Positions 1-5,608 of a stretch of 6,037 nt of DNA are shown in pieces; positions within the stretch are counted from its first letter, which is position 1, and each line of letters begins with the position of its first letter. The stretch is from an uncultured Candidatus Melainabacteria bacterium. GTDB taxonomy: Bacteria; Cyanobacteriota; Vampirovibrionia; Gastranaerophilales; Gastranaerophilaceae. Location of the stretch: contig CAKVGW010000081.1 of NCBI GenBank assembly GCA_934747325.1, positions 1-6,037 of the forward strand. The letters are read 5' to 3'. Below the pieces are notes generated by a model that searched no databases, was not told where the DNA came from, and saw only the letters and a program-made list of their open reading frames with translations. The position numbers and the translations under genes were made by a program.

Positions 1-56
1 GCGTCTTCTACACAAACATCAGATGTATTAACTAGATTAATTTCAGGCTTTGTCAT
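1..56 (-). CDS. Start of an unidentified gene running off the left edge (partial)
   Basis: An ATG at 56-54 on the minus strand opens a frame of 18 full codons with no stop, reading MTKPEINLVNTSDVCVED before the window ends. Seven of the 17 codons after the start begin with G, and third positions are almost all A or T, which looks like coding sequence of this genome. There is no Shine-Dalgarno motif upstream, unlike every other complete gene here. However, a TTGCGC-17-TACAAT promoter-like pair (92-64) would place the transcript start at or next to the ATG, which would suit a leaderless message. The fragment is too short to assign a family. A competing plus-strand frame covers 1-84, so this call is tentative. 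Confidence 0.4.
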   Translation of the reverse strand, partial: MTKPEINLVNTSDVCVED

Positions 57-63
57 AACAATA

Positions 64-92
64 ATTGTACATAATATAGCATAGTGGCGCAA
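64..92 (-). promoter_or_regulatory. Possible promoter for the leftward edge gene
   Basis: On the minus strand, TTGCGC (92-87) and TACAAT (69-64) are separated by exactly 17 bases, a good sigma-70-like spacing. Transcription would start about 7 bases further on, at the ATG at 56. A second option is the TGn-extended -10 TGCTATATT at 81-73, which would leave a leader of about 10 bases with no ribosome binding site. Confidence 0.35.
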
Positions 93-113
93 GTTTTATT
101 TGTAAAACTTTAC
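91..113. promoter_or_regulatory. Two overlapping palindromes between divergent genes (possible operator)
   Basis: AAGTTTTA (91-98) and TAAAACTT (103-110) form a perfect 8-base inverted repeat around the 4-base spacer TTTG. Overlapping it, GTAAA (102-106) and TTTAC (109-113) form a second perfect inverted repeat with a 2-base centre. Both lie in the -35 area upstream of the plus-strand extended -10 at 123-131, a typical place for a repressor site. The stem is AT-rich and lacks a following T run, so a terminator is less likely. Short palindromes also arise by chance in AT-rich DNA. Confidence 0.35.
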
Positions 114-122
114 GTTTCATTA

Positions 123-131
123 TGGTATAAT
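123..131 (+). promoter_or_regulatory. Extended -10 promoter of the membrane-anchored protein gene
   Basis: TGGTATAAT at 123-131 is a perfect TGn-TATAAT extended -10 element. No good -35 lies 16-18 bases upstream, which an extended -10 tolerates. Transcription would begin near 138, just before the GAGG ribosome binding site (141-144) that sits 7 bases ahead of the ATG at 152. Confidence 0.6.
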
Positions 132-151
132 TTAAGCCACGAGGTATATAT

Positions 152-760
152 ATGTTTAGATTAATAAAAATAATTTTTAACGCATTTCTTCTTGTACTTG
201 CAATCATGGGATTTAATGCAATTGGCGGACAAAAATATGTTGAAGCAGTAAAAATAAGTGTTGGAAATTTTATTCAAGAGCATGCTTTTGAAAGTGCAAA
301 AAAAATTGGCAATTTTTCTAATCTAAACGAAGAATATCAAATTGATAACGCCGTAAACCTTGTAGGCTATAAAGCCGTACTTGCGGAACATAAAGCTTCC
401 GGTCAAAAAATGGTTATTGTAGATTCCGGGAAAAAGCCTTTATTAACTCAAGAAGATATTAAAAGCTCACAAGTTGAAACTAAATTAAAAGATTTATCCG
501 AAAAATTTAAATATCAGGCAATCACAGTTCAAGATATCAAAGTTACCAATCGCGGCACTATGAAAGTTTACGGCAAGCAAGTTCCTTATGCGAAATTCGA
601 CGCGCATGTAACAAAGCTTCCGTTTTCGGATATTTCAGGTATAGTTGCAAGTGTTACAACCTCTGACGGTTCCGAAAAACTCGCACTTTCGATTAGTGAA
701 AAGAAAAAGTATTCGCAACTAATTACAAACGAATTTTATAAAGGCGTTGAAGAAAATTAG
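152..760 (+). CDS. Membrane-anchored protein of unknown function, 202 residues
   Basis: I do not recognise a named family. Residues 7-25 form one hydrophobic segment after a short start with Arg3 and Lys6. This suggests an N-terminal anchor with the remaining ~175 residues outside the cytoplasm; no convincing signal-peptidase site follows. The rest is soluble, rich in Lys, and alternates short strand-like stretches (VGYKAVLAEHKASGQKMVIV at 71-90; KVYGKQVPYAKFDAHVTKLP at 138-157) with a helix-like stretch (about 101-120). It has no Cys, so no disulfides or metal-Cys site. The start is well supported: GAGG at 141-144 and an extended -10 at 123-131. The gene stands alone, divergent from the left-edge gene and convergent with the operon ending at 768. 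I recall similar lone anchored proteins in Gastranaerophilales genomes but cannot verify a match. A role in the cell envelope is only an inference. Confidence 0.85.
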   Translation: MFRLIKIIFNAFLLVLAIMGFNAIGGQKYVEAVKISVGNFIQEHAFESAKKIGNFSNLNEEYQIDNAVNLVGYKAVLAEHKASGQKMVIVDSGKKPLLTQEDIKSSQVETKLKDLSEKFKYQAITVQDIKVTNRGTMKVYGKQVPYAKFDAHVTKLPFSDISGIVASVTTSDGSEKLALSISEKKKYSQLITNEFYKGVEEN

Positions 761-776
761 TTTACGGTTATAAACT
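759..776. terminator. Weak bidirectional hairpin between convergent genes
   Basis: AGTTTA (759-764) and TAAACT (771-776) pair around a 6-base loop, spanning both the stop codon of the plus-strand gene (758-760) and that of the minus-strand gene (770-768). On the minus strand the hairpin is followed by AATTTTCTT, a loose U-rich tail. The stem is short and AT-rich, so it may be only a weak terminator for the two colliding transcripts. Confidence 0.3.
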
Positions 777-1586
777 CAAATAGTATTCTTTTAATAGTTT
801 TGCGTCATCTTCAATATTAGGGCTTTCGCAAACAACAGCACCTTTTACGTCAAACGCTTTAAATGCTTTTAATAAATCTTTATAGTTAAAATCGGATTCT
901 TCCAAGTTTAAATGCTTCTTTTCACCCTTTGCACCGTATTCTATACCTGCTACGTGGGCATGAAAATTATCCAGTGCAACTTGTCCCAACTCATTTCCGA
1001 TTGTTTCAAAAATTTCTGAAAATTCATCATAAGTATTTACTATACCGTTATATCTGGCATGAAGATGTGAAAAATCTACGCAAGGCAAAACTTGTTCAAA
1101 CTCTTTAGAGAGTCTTACAATTTCTGCTAAATCGCCCCATTGCGTAGCTTTTCCTGTTGTTTCAGGTCTAATCCAAATTTTATTATTTGTTTTTGATAAT
1201 GTATCAACAATAATTTGTGTTTGTTTTACAACCTGCTTATAAACAAGTTCAGCCTCCATACCTAAATAATATGCTGCATGATAAGTTATGCTATAGCCGC
1301 CAAGCTCGTTTGCTACATCTGCTGTTTCAATAATTCTTTGTGTGCTTGCTTCTACTTTTTCTTCTTCTCTTGCGTTCAAATTAACGTAAAATGGTGCATG
1401 AGCTGTAATCACTTTTTTTGAATTTCCAACCGCTTCACGACTTTTATCGCTTATTCTAACTCCGCGCACAAACTCTAATTCAAGTCCGTCTAAATTCATA
1501 TCATCAAGAACTTTAAAACCAACTTCATATCCTTTGCCTTCTGCTCTAAGCGGTACACCTGCCGTTAAAAAATTTAATTTATCCAT
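768..1586 (-). CDS. Endonuclease IV-like / sugar phosphate isomerase-like TIM-barrel protein
   Basis: This 272-residue protein fits the AP-endonuclease-2 (xylose isomerase-like) TIM-barrel superfamily, whose members are either metal-dependent DNA-repair endonucleases (Nfo) or sugar isomerases/epimerases. The Nfo metal ligands can be traced: His63 (THE AHAPFYVNL region), His103 (TYHAAY), Glu142 (IRPETTG), Asp171 and His174 (VDFSHLHA), His211 (FHAHVAGIEY), His225 (GEKKHLNLEES) and Glu254 (VVCESPN). The Asp two residues before the last His in Nfo (DRH) is Lys223 here, so one metal site may be altered. The GIEY...GEKKHLNLEESDF stretch resembles the version I recall from methanogenic archaea. The start is supported by AAGG at 1597-1594, 7 bases upstream. 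It is the last gene of the operon, 12 bases after the formyltransferase. DNA repair is possible but unproven, and a small-molecule role would fit the operon equally well. Confidence 0.85.
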   Translation of the reverse strand: MDKLNFLTAGVPLRAEGKGYEVGFKVLDDMNLDGLELEFVRGVRISDKSREAVGNSKKVITAHAPFYVNLNAREEEKVEASTQRIIETADVANELGGYSITYHAAYYLGMEAELVYKQVVKQTQIIVDTLSKTNNKIWIRPETTGKATQWGDLAEIVRLSKEFEQVLPCVDFSHLHARYNGIVNTYDEFSEIFETIGNELGQVALDNFHAHVAGIEYGAKGEKKHLNLEESDFNYKDLLKAFKAFDVKGAVVCESPNIEDDAKLLKEYYLSL

Positions 1587-1598
1587 AATCTTACCTTA

Positions 1599-2540
1599 TT
1601 ATTTAAACTCTTCCCCGATTTTAGGATTAACAATTCTGATAAAATCTTTGCTGTCGCCCATAAAAAAGCTTCCAAATTGCATAACCGTTGGCACAACAAG
1701 ACCTTTAGAAGTAGCAATAAAGAATTTATCATCTTCAATTTTTGCAACCGTTCCGGCTGGATGCGGAACACAAAACGCGTCAGACGCTACTTCCACCTTC
1801 ATAATTTTCATCATATTTCCACGAAATGTTGTACTTGCAAGTATAAACGGGTTTAATGCTCTTACAAAACGTTCTATTTCTTCAGCAGTTTTATTATAAT
1901 TTATAAATAATTCCTGTTCGCTCAAGCCTTTTCCAGAAATAAAATCACCATTCGGCTGTTTTATTCTCGGCAACGGTTGATTTTCATACGCTCTCAAGAC
2001 TTGTAAAAGCAGTTCAATACCAATAACATTAAGCTCATTAAAAATAGTTCCCATTGTTGCTTTTGAATGTATATGATAAGGTTTTTGAGCAATAATATCA
2101 CCCGTATCAAACTTTTCATCCATAAAATGAATAGTTACGCCGGTTTCGGTTTCACCGTTCATAATCACTCGTGAATATGGGTTTCCGCCTCTGTATTTTG
2201 GAAGCATTGAAGGATGGACGTTAATAAACCCGTCTTTAGTTGATTCCAAAAGAATTCTGGGAATTTTGTAATTAAACGAACAAACAACAGCTGCATCAAC
2301 ATTCAATGCACGAATTTTTTCGATTAATTGAGGTTCATCCAATTCATCATAATCGACATAATTCAATCTTCTTGAATATACGAAGTTTTTGAAATCATAA
2401 TACATGTTGTGGTCTTTTTTAGGGCCTAAAACTCCAACAATATTAACGCCCGCCATCAACAGACCATCAAGCCCGATATAAGCCATATCAGGAATTCCGA
2501 CAAAAAGTATTCGTTTTTTAAACATCGTTCTATTGAACAT
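1599..2540 (-). CDS. Formyltransferase of the Fmt/ArnA type
   Basis: This 313-residue cytoplasmic protein has the two-domain plan of methionyl-tRNA formyltransferase, which moves a formyl group from 10-formyltetrahydrofolate to an amino group. The N-terminal Rossmann domain (about 7-190) opens with RILFVGIPDMA. It carries the catalytic triad Asn107, His109 (INVHPS) and Asp145 (FDTGDII), plus the folate-binding-type loop SMLPKYRGGNP (111-121). The C-terminal barrel-like domain (about 210-310) holds ERFVRALNPF and PAGTVAKI. The basic RPAGRGKK-type loop of true Fmt, which contacts tRNA, is not present near residues 37-58; GPKKDHNMYYDF stands there instead. NGETETGVTIH is also close to the ArnA formyltransferase half. 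A paralogue acting on a sugar amine or other small amine is therefore plausible, though housekeeping Fmt is not excluded. Its ATG shares one base with the upstream stop (TAATG), with AAAGG at 2555-2551. Met6 has no ribosome binding site. Confidence 0.88.
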   Translation of the reverse strand: MFNRTMFKKRILFVGIPDMAYIGLDGLLMAGVNIVGVLGPKKDHNMYYDFKNFVYSRRLNYVDYDELDEPQLIEKIRALNVDAAVVCSFNYKIPRILLESTKDGFINVHPSMLPKYRGGNPYSRVIMNGETETGVTIHFMDEKFDTGDIIAQKPYHIHSKATMGTIFNELNVIGIELLLQVLRAYENQPLPRIKQPNGDFISGKGLSEQELFINYNKTAEEIERFVRALNPFILASTTFRGNMMKIMKVEVASDAFCVPHPAGTVAKIEDDKFFIATSKGLVVPTVMQFGSFFMGDSKDFIRIVNPKIGEEFK

Positions 2541-2941
2541 TAAGCACTAACCTTTGTTTTAATCATTTCCTCAAGAATTTTTGAACAATCATTAACCATA
2601 TTTGAGCAATGAGCTTTTCTTTCAGGAGATGCCATATCCATTCCTCTTGTCAAAACTCTGCAACAAGTAGCTTTGTGAGTTTTTGTAAATTCTAAAATAA
2701 ATTCTCTAGCAGTTGCTCTTGCTTGAACATCATTGCCTGCTTGGTTTTCTTTTCCAAACAAATATCCCAAAACAATTTGAGAGCCTGCTACTGCACCGCA
2801 AAGACAACCGGAACCCATACCTCCTGAAAAAGAAGTTGCTACAGGCAAAAGTTCTTTTGGAACTAAACCTTTTTCTATTGCTTCCATAACTATACTTTCA
2901 GAACAAGAATAACCTTGATTAAAATATTCAGCTGCTTTCAC
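2540..2941 (-). CDS. C_GCAxxG_C_C family redox-type protein
   Basis: This 133-residue protein matches the C_GCAxxG_C_C family, small predicted redox-active or metal-binding proteins common in anaerobes. The family signatures appear in order: FNQGYSCSESIV with Cys13, FSGGMGSGCLCGAVAGS with Cys46 and Cys48, TCCRVLTRG with Cys93-Cys94, and HCSNMVNDCSKILEE with Cys112 and Cys119. Seven cysteines in 133 residues, in these conserved places, argue for a thiol or metal-cluster role in the cytoplasm; no signal peptide is visible. Some family members contain a membrane-like glycine-rich helix (here about 49-63), but this one is short. The start codon is GTG (2941-2939), backed by GAGG at 2953-2950 with 8-base spacing. 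It leads the three-gene operon and overlaps the formyltransferase by one base, so translation of the two is probably coupled. The biochemical function of this family is not established. Confidence 0.9.
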   Translation of the reverse strand: MKAAEYFNQGYSCSESIVMEAIEKGLVPKELLPVATSFSGGMGSGCLCGAVAGSQIVLGYLFGKENQAGNDVQARATAREFILEFTKTHKATCCRVLTRGMDMASPERKAHCSNMVNDCSKILEEMIKTKVSA

Positions 2942-2949
2942 TTTTTTAT

Positions 2950-2953
2950 CCTC
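2950..2953 (-). promoter_or_regulatory. Ribosome binding site fixing a GTG start
   Basis: GAGG on the minus strand lies 8 bases before the GTG at 2941. No in-frame ATG occurs near it, and the family's N-terminus begins here, so this site supports the unusual start codon. Confidence 0.65.
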
Positions 2954-2963
2954 ACTTTATTCT

Positions 2964-2972
2964 ATATTACCA
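2964..2972 (-). promoter_or_regulatory. Extended -10 promoter of the three-gene operon
   Basis: TGGTAATAT on the minus strand (2972-2964) fits a TGn-extended -10. Transcription would begin near 2957, about 16 bases before the GTG start. No clear -35 is seen. An 11-base dyad, AAATC-C-GATTT (2975-2985), sits just upstream where a regulator could bind, but it may be chance. Confidence 0.5.
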
Positions 2973-3011
2973 TCAAATCCGATTTTTAACTAGAGGGAAA
3001 AGTGAATATTA

Positions 3012-3644
3012 CTATTTTAATCTTTCTAAAGGATTTTTTGCTCCAATTGAAGGTAAAAATCTAACATCTAAAAGCTTATAATCTTTTATCTTACCAAGTT
3101 TGTTTCTTATGATTTGAAATTTTGTATGTAATATGTATGAGATATTATTTTCGTCTTTAATTTGACTTCCATCATATTTTACAAATTCTAAACCTTTACT
3201 ATTATAAAGCTTTATTGCGTGAATAGTATCTTCCGAGTATGGATGTTTATATAATTCTCGCGCGTGGGACATATTTTTGCCAATGCTTTTTGCTAAATAT
3301 TCTTCAAATATTCCGACATCTAATCCTGAAATTATATATGATATTGGAGCAAATTTTTGGGGTTGATTAGCAGACCTGTTATAAAAAGAGCGCACATGAG
3401 GAATATTTCTATAATCGGCATCCGTTGCTCCTATATATGCACGAATTTTTTGCTCAGCCGGATTTAATGGCTTTTTGCTTTCTATAAGAGGTTTATTTAA
3501 GACTCTAACCAATTTCCCTTGTAATTTTTTCACTAAATCTAAATTCGACACAGGAGCAAAACTTCCGTTTGTTTCCGCTACCCAATGCGCAACCGGATAT
3601 GTAGATTTAAAATTTGTATTACAATAGTTTGTTGATATTAGCAT
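3012..3644 (-). CDS. Unknown protein, 210 residues, second gene of the low-GC pair
   Basis: I do not recognise the family. The protein is soluble and basic with no membrane segment or signal peptide. Notable stretches are STYPVAHWVAETNGSFAPVS (14-33), KIRAYIGATDADYRNIPHVRSFYN (66-89), FAPISYIISGLDVGIFEEYL (98-117) and LLDVRFLPSIGAKNP (191-205). The frame is open from an ATG at 3665, but that start overlaps the upstream gene and has no ribosome binding site. The ATG at 3644 has AAGAGG at 3659-3654, 9 bases ahead, so I chose it; the longer form would be 217 residues. With this start, residues 7-14 (YCNTNFKS) line up position by position with residues 7-14 of the neighbour (YSQVQFQA). It begins 13 bases after the stop of the 625-residue protein and so is almost certainly co-transcribed with it. 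Its base composition is poorer in G+C than the operon to the left. Confidence 0.82.
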   Translation of the reverse strand: MLISTNYCNTNFKSTYPVAHWVAETNGSFAPVSNLDLVKKLQGKLVRVLNKPLIESKKPLNPAEQKIRAYIGATDADYRNIPHVRSFYNRSANQPQKFAPISYIISGLDVGIFEEYLAKSIGKNMSHARELYKHPYSEDTIHAIKLYNSKGLEFVKYDGSQIKDENNISYILHTKFQIIRNKLGKIKDYKLLDVRFLPSIGAKNPLERLK

Positions 3645-3653
3645 AGAACGATA

Positions 3654-3659
3654 CCTCTT
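3654..3659 (-). promoter_or_regulatory. Ribosome binding site deciding the downstream start
   Basis: AAGAGG on the minus strand overlaps the stop codon of the upstream gene (TAAGAGG) and lies 9 bases before the ATG at 3644. The earlier ATG at 3665 is preceded only by A-rich sequence. This favours the shorter protein and suggests ribosomes restart after finishing the upstream gene. Confidence 0.6.
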
Positions 3660-5535
3660 AAGCATTTGTTTTGAGTTTTTTTTGAGGTTTTACTTTACCA
3701 TATTGTTCGATTTTAGCCTCGTATAAGTGGTTATAATATTTTCTCGCATCTCTTGCTTTATATTCCGGATTTAATTTTTTATCCTTTGCAATTTTTGCCT
3801 CTGCTTTATCAATTATTTCAATGATGTCTTTTACTTCAAACATACGTGTATTGTCCACATTACGTTTTTTAAGCAAATAGTTTACAAATTTCTTATTGTT
3901 ACCATTTATTCTTAAATATAATCCAAGAACATCTTGATTTGCAGAACGAATTTTTCTTTTTCCTACAGCTCGGTCAGCTTTTCTTGTATCATTAATGGAT
4001 GCAAAAATTTCAGGAAGCATTCCCAATCTCATTTTAGTTGCATTTTTTGCATATAAATCACTTTGTCTGGAAAAAGTTTTTGCTCCCAATTTCGGAGTTA
4101 TAAAATTAAGAACGTTATCTGCTACTATTTGTTTTAAATTCTTTGAAGAAGCATGCTCCATCTGCGTTTCTTCAACTTTTTTAACTTCTTCAATTAAAGC
4201 ATCTGCTTTCGATTGTTTTAACGTTTTTTCTGTTGCAACATCTGATGACTTCTCTACACCTGTTGAAATCGACATTGCTGAATTTTTGTCAGATATTAAT
4301 TTATCTTTTAGTATATTTATATAATTTTCTATTTTTAGATAAGCTTTTTCAAAAATAGAATATGATGGTTTAAAACCATAAGCAACTCTTTTATATTCTT
4401 GTGCCTTAAATTTTTTGATATCATAAAATGGATCTTTAAGATTTCGTTTTAATGCTTCAACACATTCATCCTCGTTTGTATTATCAATTATTTTCCATGC
4501 ATTTTTTCTAAAAATATTCAATTTTTTTGTTGAAACATTGTTTAAAACATCTTCTATTTGTTGTGGTTTATAATTTCTTAATTTAACCAAAGACTTCTCT
4601 AAGAATTTTTTTGCTTGTTTATCATTATCAGCCATTTCAAAAATTCTTACCAACGATGCAAAAGTTTCTTTTCTATAAGAACTATTTAAATGATGGAAAG
4701 AATAATCAAAAGCTCTTAATAACCTGTGGCGCAACTTTTCATTATCTTTGTTTAAAGTTTGTAATGTTTTTAAAATATCTTTGTCTGCACCACTACTAAG
4801 CATTTCATCGGTTAAACTTAAATGGCTCATTATTGATTGCATAAATTTATTTGTATATTTATTATAAACTGCAAAATAAACATCTTTGTTTAAGACATCT
4901 GTGCCTTTCAAGCTAAATTCATTTTGTATGTTTTCCTTCTCTAGTTTTAATCTAAATAAATTTTTATCATAAGTTTTTGATTCAAAAAGAGAATCCAATT
5001 GTTTAACAGCATCAGGATTATCCTTATTCAACATTAGAAAAGGTTTTATGTCCGAATATTTCTTAACATATTCTTTTTTAAAAGAAGATTCCAAAAGTTT
5101 ACTTGCTAATGTTTTAGAAGAATTATTTTGTGAATCCAACACCTCATCATTTAACCTTTTTATAAATTGCAATGTTTTTGAATCACCTTTTGACTCAACA
5201 AAAATTTTTGCCAAATCTGAAAAAGAACTTGCAAAACGTTCTGCTAAATCATAATGTATTTGTTTTGGCTTTTTAACATTTTGAAAAATAGTATTTATAG
5301 TTCTTGAATCTTCTATTTCTTCCGGTTTTCTATAAAAATTAAATTGATTATATTTTTCTATCAACGAATCTAAAAAATACATCCTTTTTCCTGATGCATT
5401 TTTAGACATATCTGCTATATCTTTTAAGTTTTGGTTTAAAATTGTTGCTGCTTTTTGCTGAATATATTTTTTTTGTCCCAAACTAATTCCACGAGCTTGA
5501 AATTGTACTTGACTGTAACCATCGATTTTATTCAT
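3658..5535 (-). CDS. Large lysine-rich helical protein of unknown function, 625 residues
   Basis: No named domain is recognised. The sequence looks almost wholly alpha-helical and strongly basic, with a single cysteine (Cys358) and no membrane segment or classical signal peptide. A Ser/Thr/Lys-rich, low-complexity linker (about 414-465) separates a long N-terminal helical region from a C-terminal block. That block (about 500-610) contains LGMLPEIFASINDTRKADRA, SANQDVLGLYLRINGNNKKF, VNYLLKKRNVDNTRMFEVKD and a charged helix, EIIDKAEAKIAKDKKLNPEY. I recall this C-terminal type from hypothetical proteins of Gastranaerophilales, but cannot confirm it. The N-terminus MNKIDGYSQVQFQA is polar and shares its pattern with the downstream gene's product. 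The start has AAAGGG at 5549-5544, 8 bases ahead. The gene leads a two-gene unit. A secreted or structural role is conceivable, but nothing in the sequence proves it. Confidence 0.85.
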   Translation of the reverse strand: MNKIDGYSQVQFQARGISLGQKKYIQQKAATILNQNLKDIADMSKNASGKRMYFLDSLIEKYNQFNFYRKPEEIEDSRTINTIFQNVKKPKQIHYDLAERFASSFSDLAKIFVESKGDSKTLQFIKRLNDEVLDSQNNSSKTLASKLLESSFKKEYVKKYSDIKPFLMLNKDNPDAVKQLDSLFESKTYDKNLFRLKLEKENIQNEFSLKGTDVLNKDVYFAVYNKYTNKFMQSIMSHLSLTDEMLSSGADKDILKTLQTLNKDNEKLRHRLLRAFDYSFHHLNSSYRKETFASLVRIFEMADNDKQAKKFLEKSLVKLRNYKPQQIEDVLNNVSTKKLNIFRKNAWKIIDNTNEDECVEALKRNLKDPFYDIKKFKAQEYKRVAYGFKPSYSIFEKAYLKIENYINILKDKLISDKNSAMSISTGVEKSSDVATEKTLKQSKADALIEEVKKVEETQMEHASSKNLKQIVADNVLNFITPKLGAKTFSRQSDLYAKNATKMRLGMLPEIFASINDTRKADRAVGKRKIRSANQDVLGLYLRINGNNKKFVNYLLKKRNVDNTRMFEVKDIIEIIDKAEAKIAKDKKLNPEYKARDARKYYNHLYEAKIEQYGKVKPQKKLKTNA

Positions 5536-5555
5536 ACTTATATCCCTTTTTCTTT

Positions 5556-5571
5556 ATTCTATCATTTTATA
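5556..5571 (-). promoter_or_regulatory. Likely promoter of the two-gene unknown unit
   Basis: On the minus strand, TGATAGAAT (5564-5556) is a TGn-extended -10-like element, and TATAAA (5571-5566) just upstream is an alternative -10. Either would start transcription within the 73-base gap after the nuoN stop codon, ahead of the AAAGGG site at 5549-5544; for the first option the leader would be very short. Neither has a good -35. Read-through from nuoN is also possible, because no strong terminator hairpin is visible in this gap. Confidence 0.4.
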
Positions 5572-5608
5572 CTTAAAGAAAAACCCGTAAAAATATTTTT
5601 TGTTAGTT

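Noticed and set aside
1..84. Plus-strand frame ending in TAG at 82-84, with the 91-110 inverted repeat as a possible terminator
   Set aside because: The 27-residue tail (ending FVITIIVHNIA) is not recognisable. The hairpin has no GC pairs to speak of and no T run. The opposite strand shows a start codon, more G-first codons and a promoter. Kept only as an alternative.
1574..1771. Minus-strand open frame of 65 codons in another phase
   Set aside because: It overlaps the formyltransferase C-terminal domain, which carries conserved residues in the correct frame; the alternative product is Leu-rich nonsense.
1534..1899. Plus-strand open frame of 121 codons
   Set aside because: It lies opposite the well-supported formyltransferase and TIM-barrel genes, has no ribosome binding site I can see, and resembles no protein family.
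3995..4324. Plus-strand open frame of 109 codons
   Set aside because: It is antisense to the 625-residue gene and its Ser/Phe-rich product is what the complement of Lys/Glu codons gives.
4611..5254. Two short plus-strand open frames (4611-4799 and 5048-5254)
   Set aside because: Both are antisense shadows of the same large gene, with no ribosome binding site or promoter seen.
5581..5608. AAAAATATTTTT self-complementary stretch after nuoN as a terminator
   Set aside because: It is a continuous AT palindrome with no loop and no GC stem, so it is unlikely to work as an intrinsic terminator.
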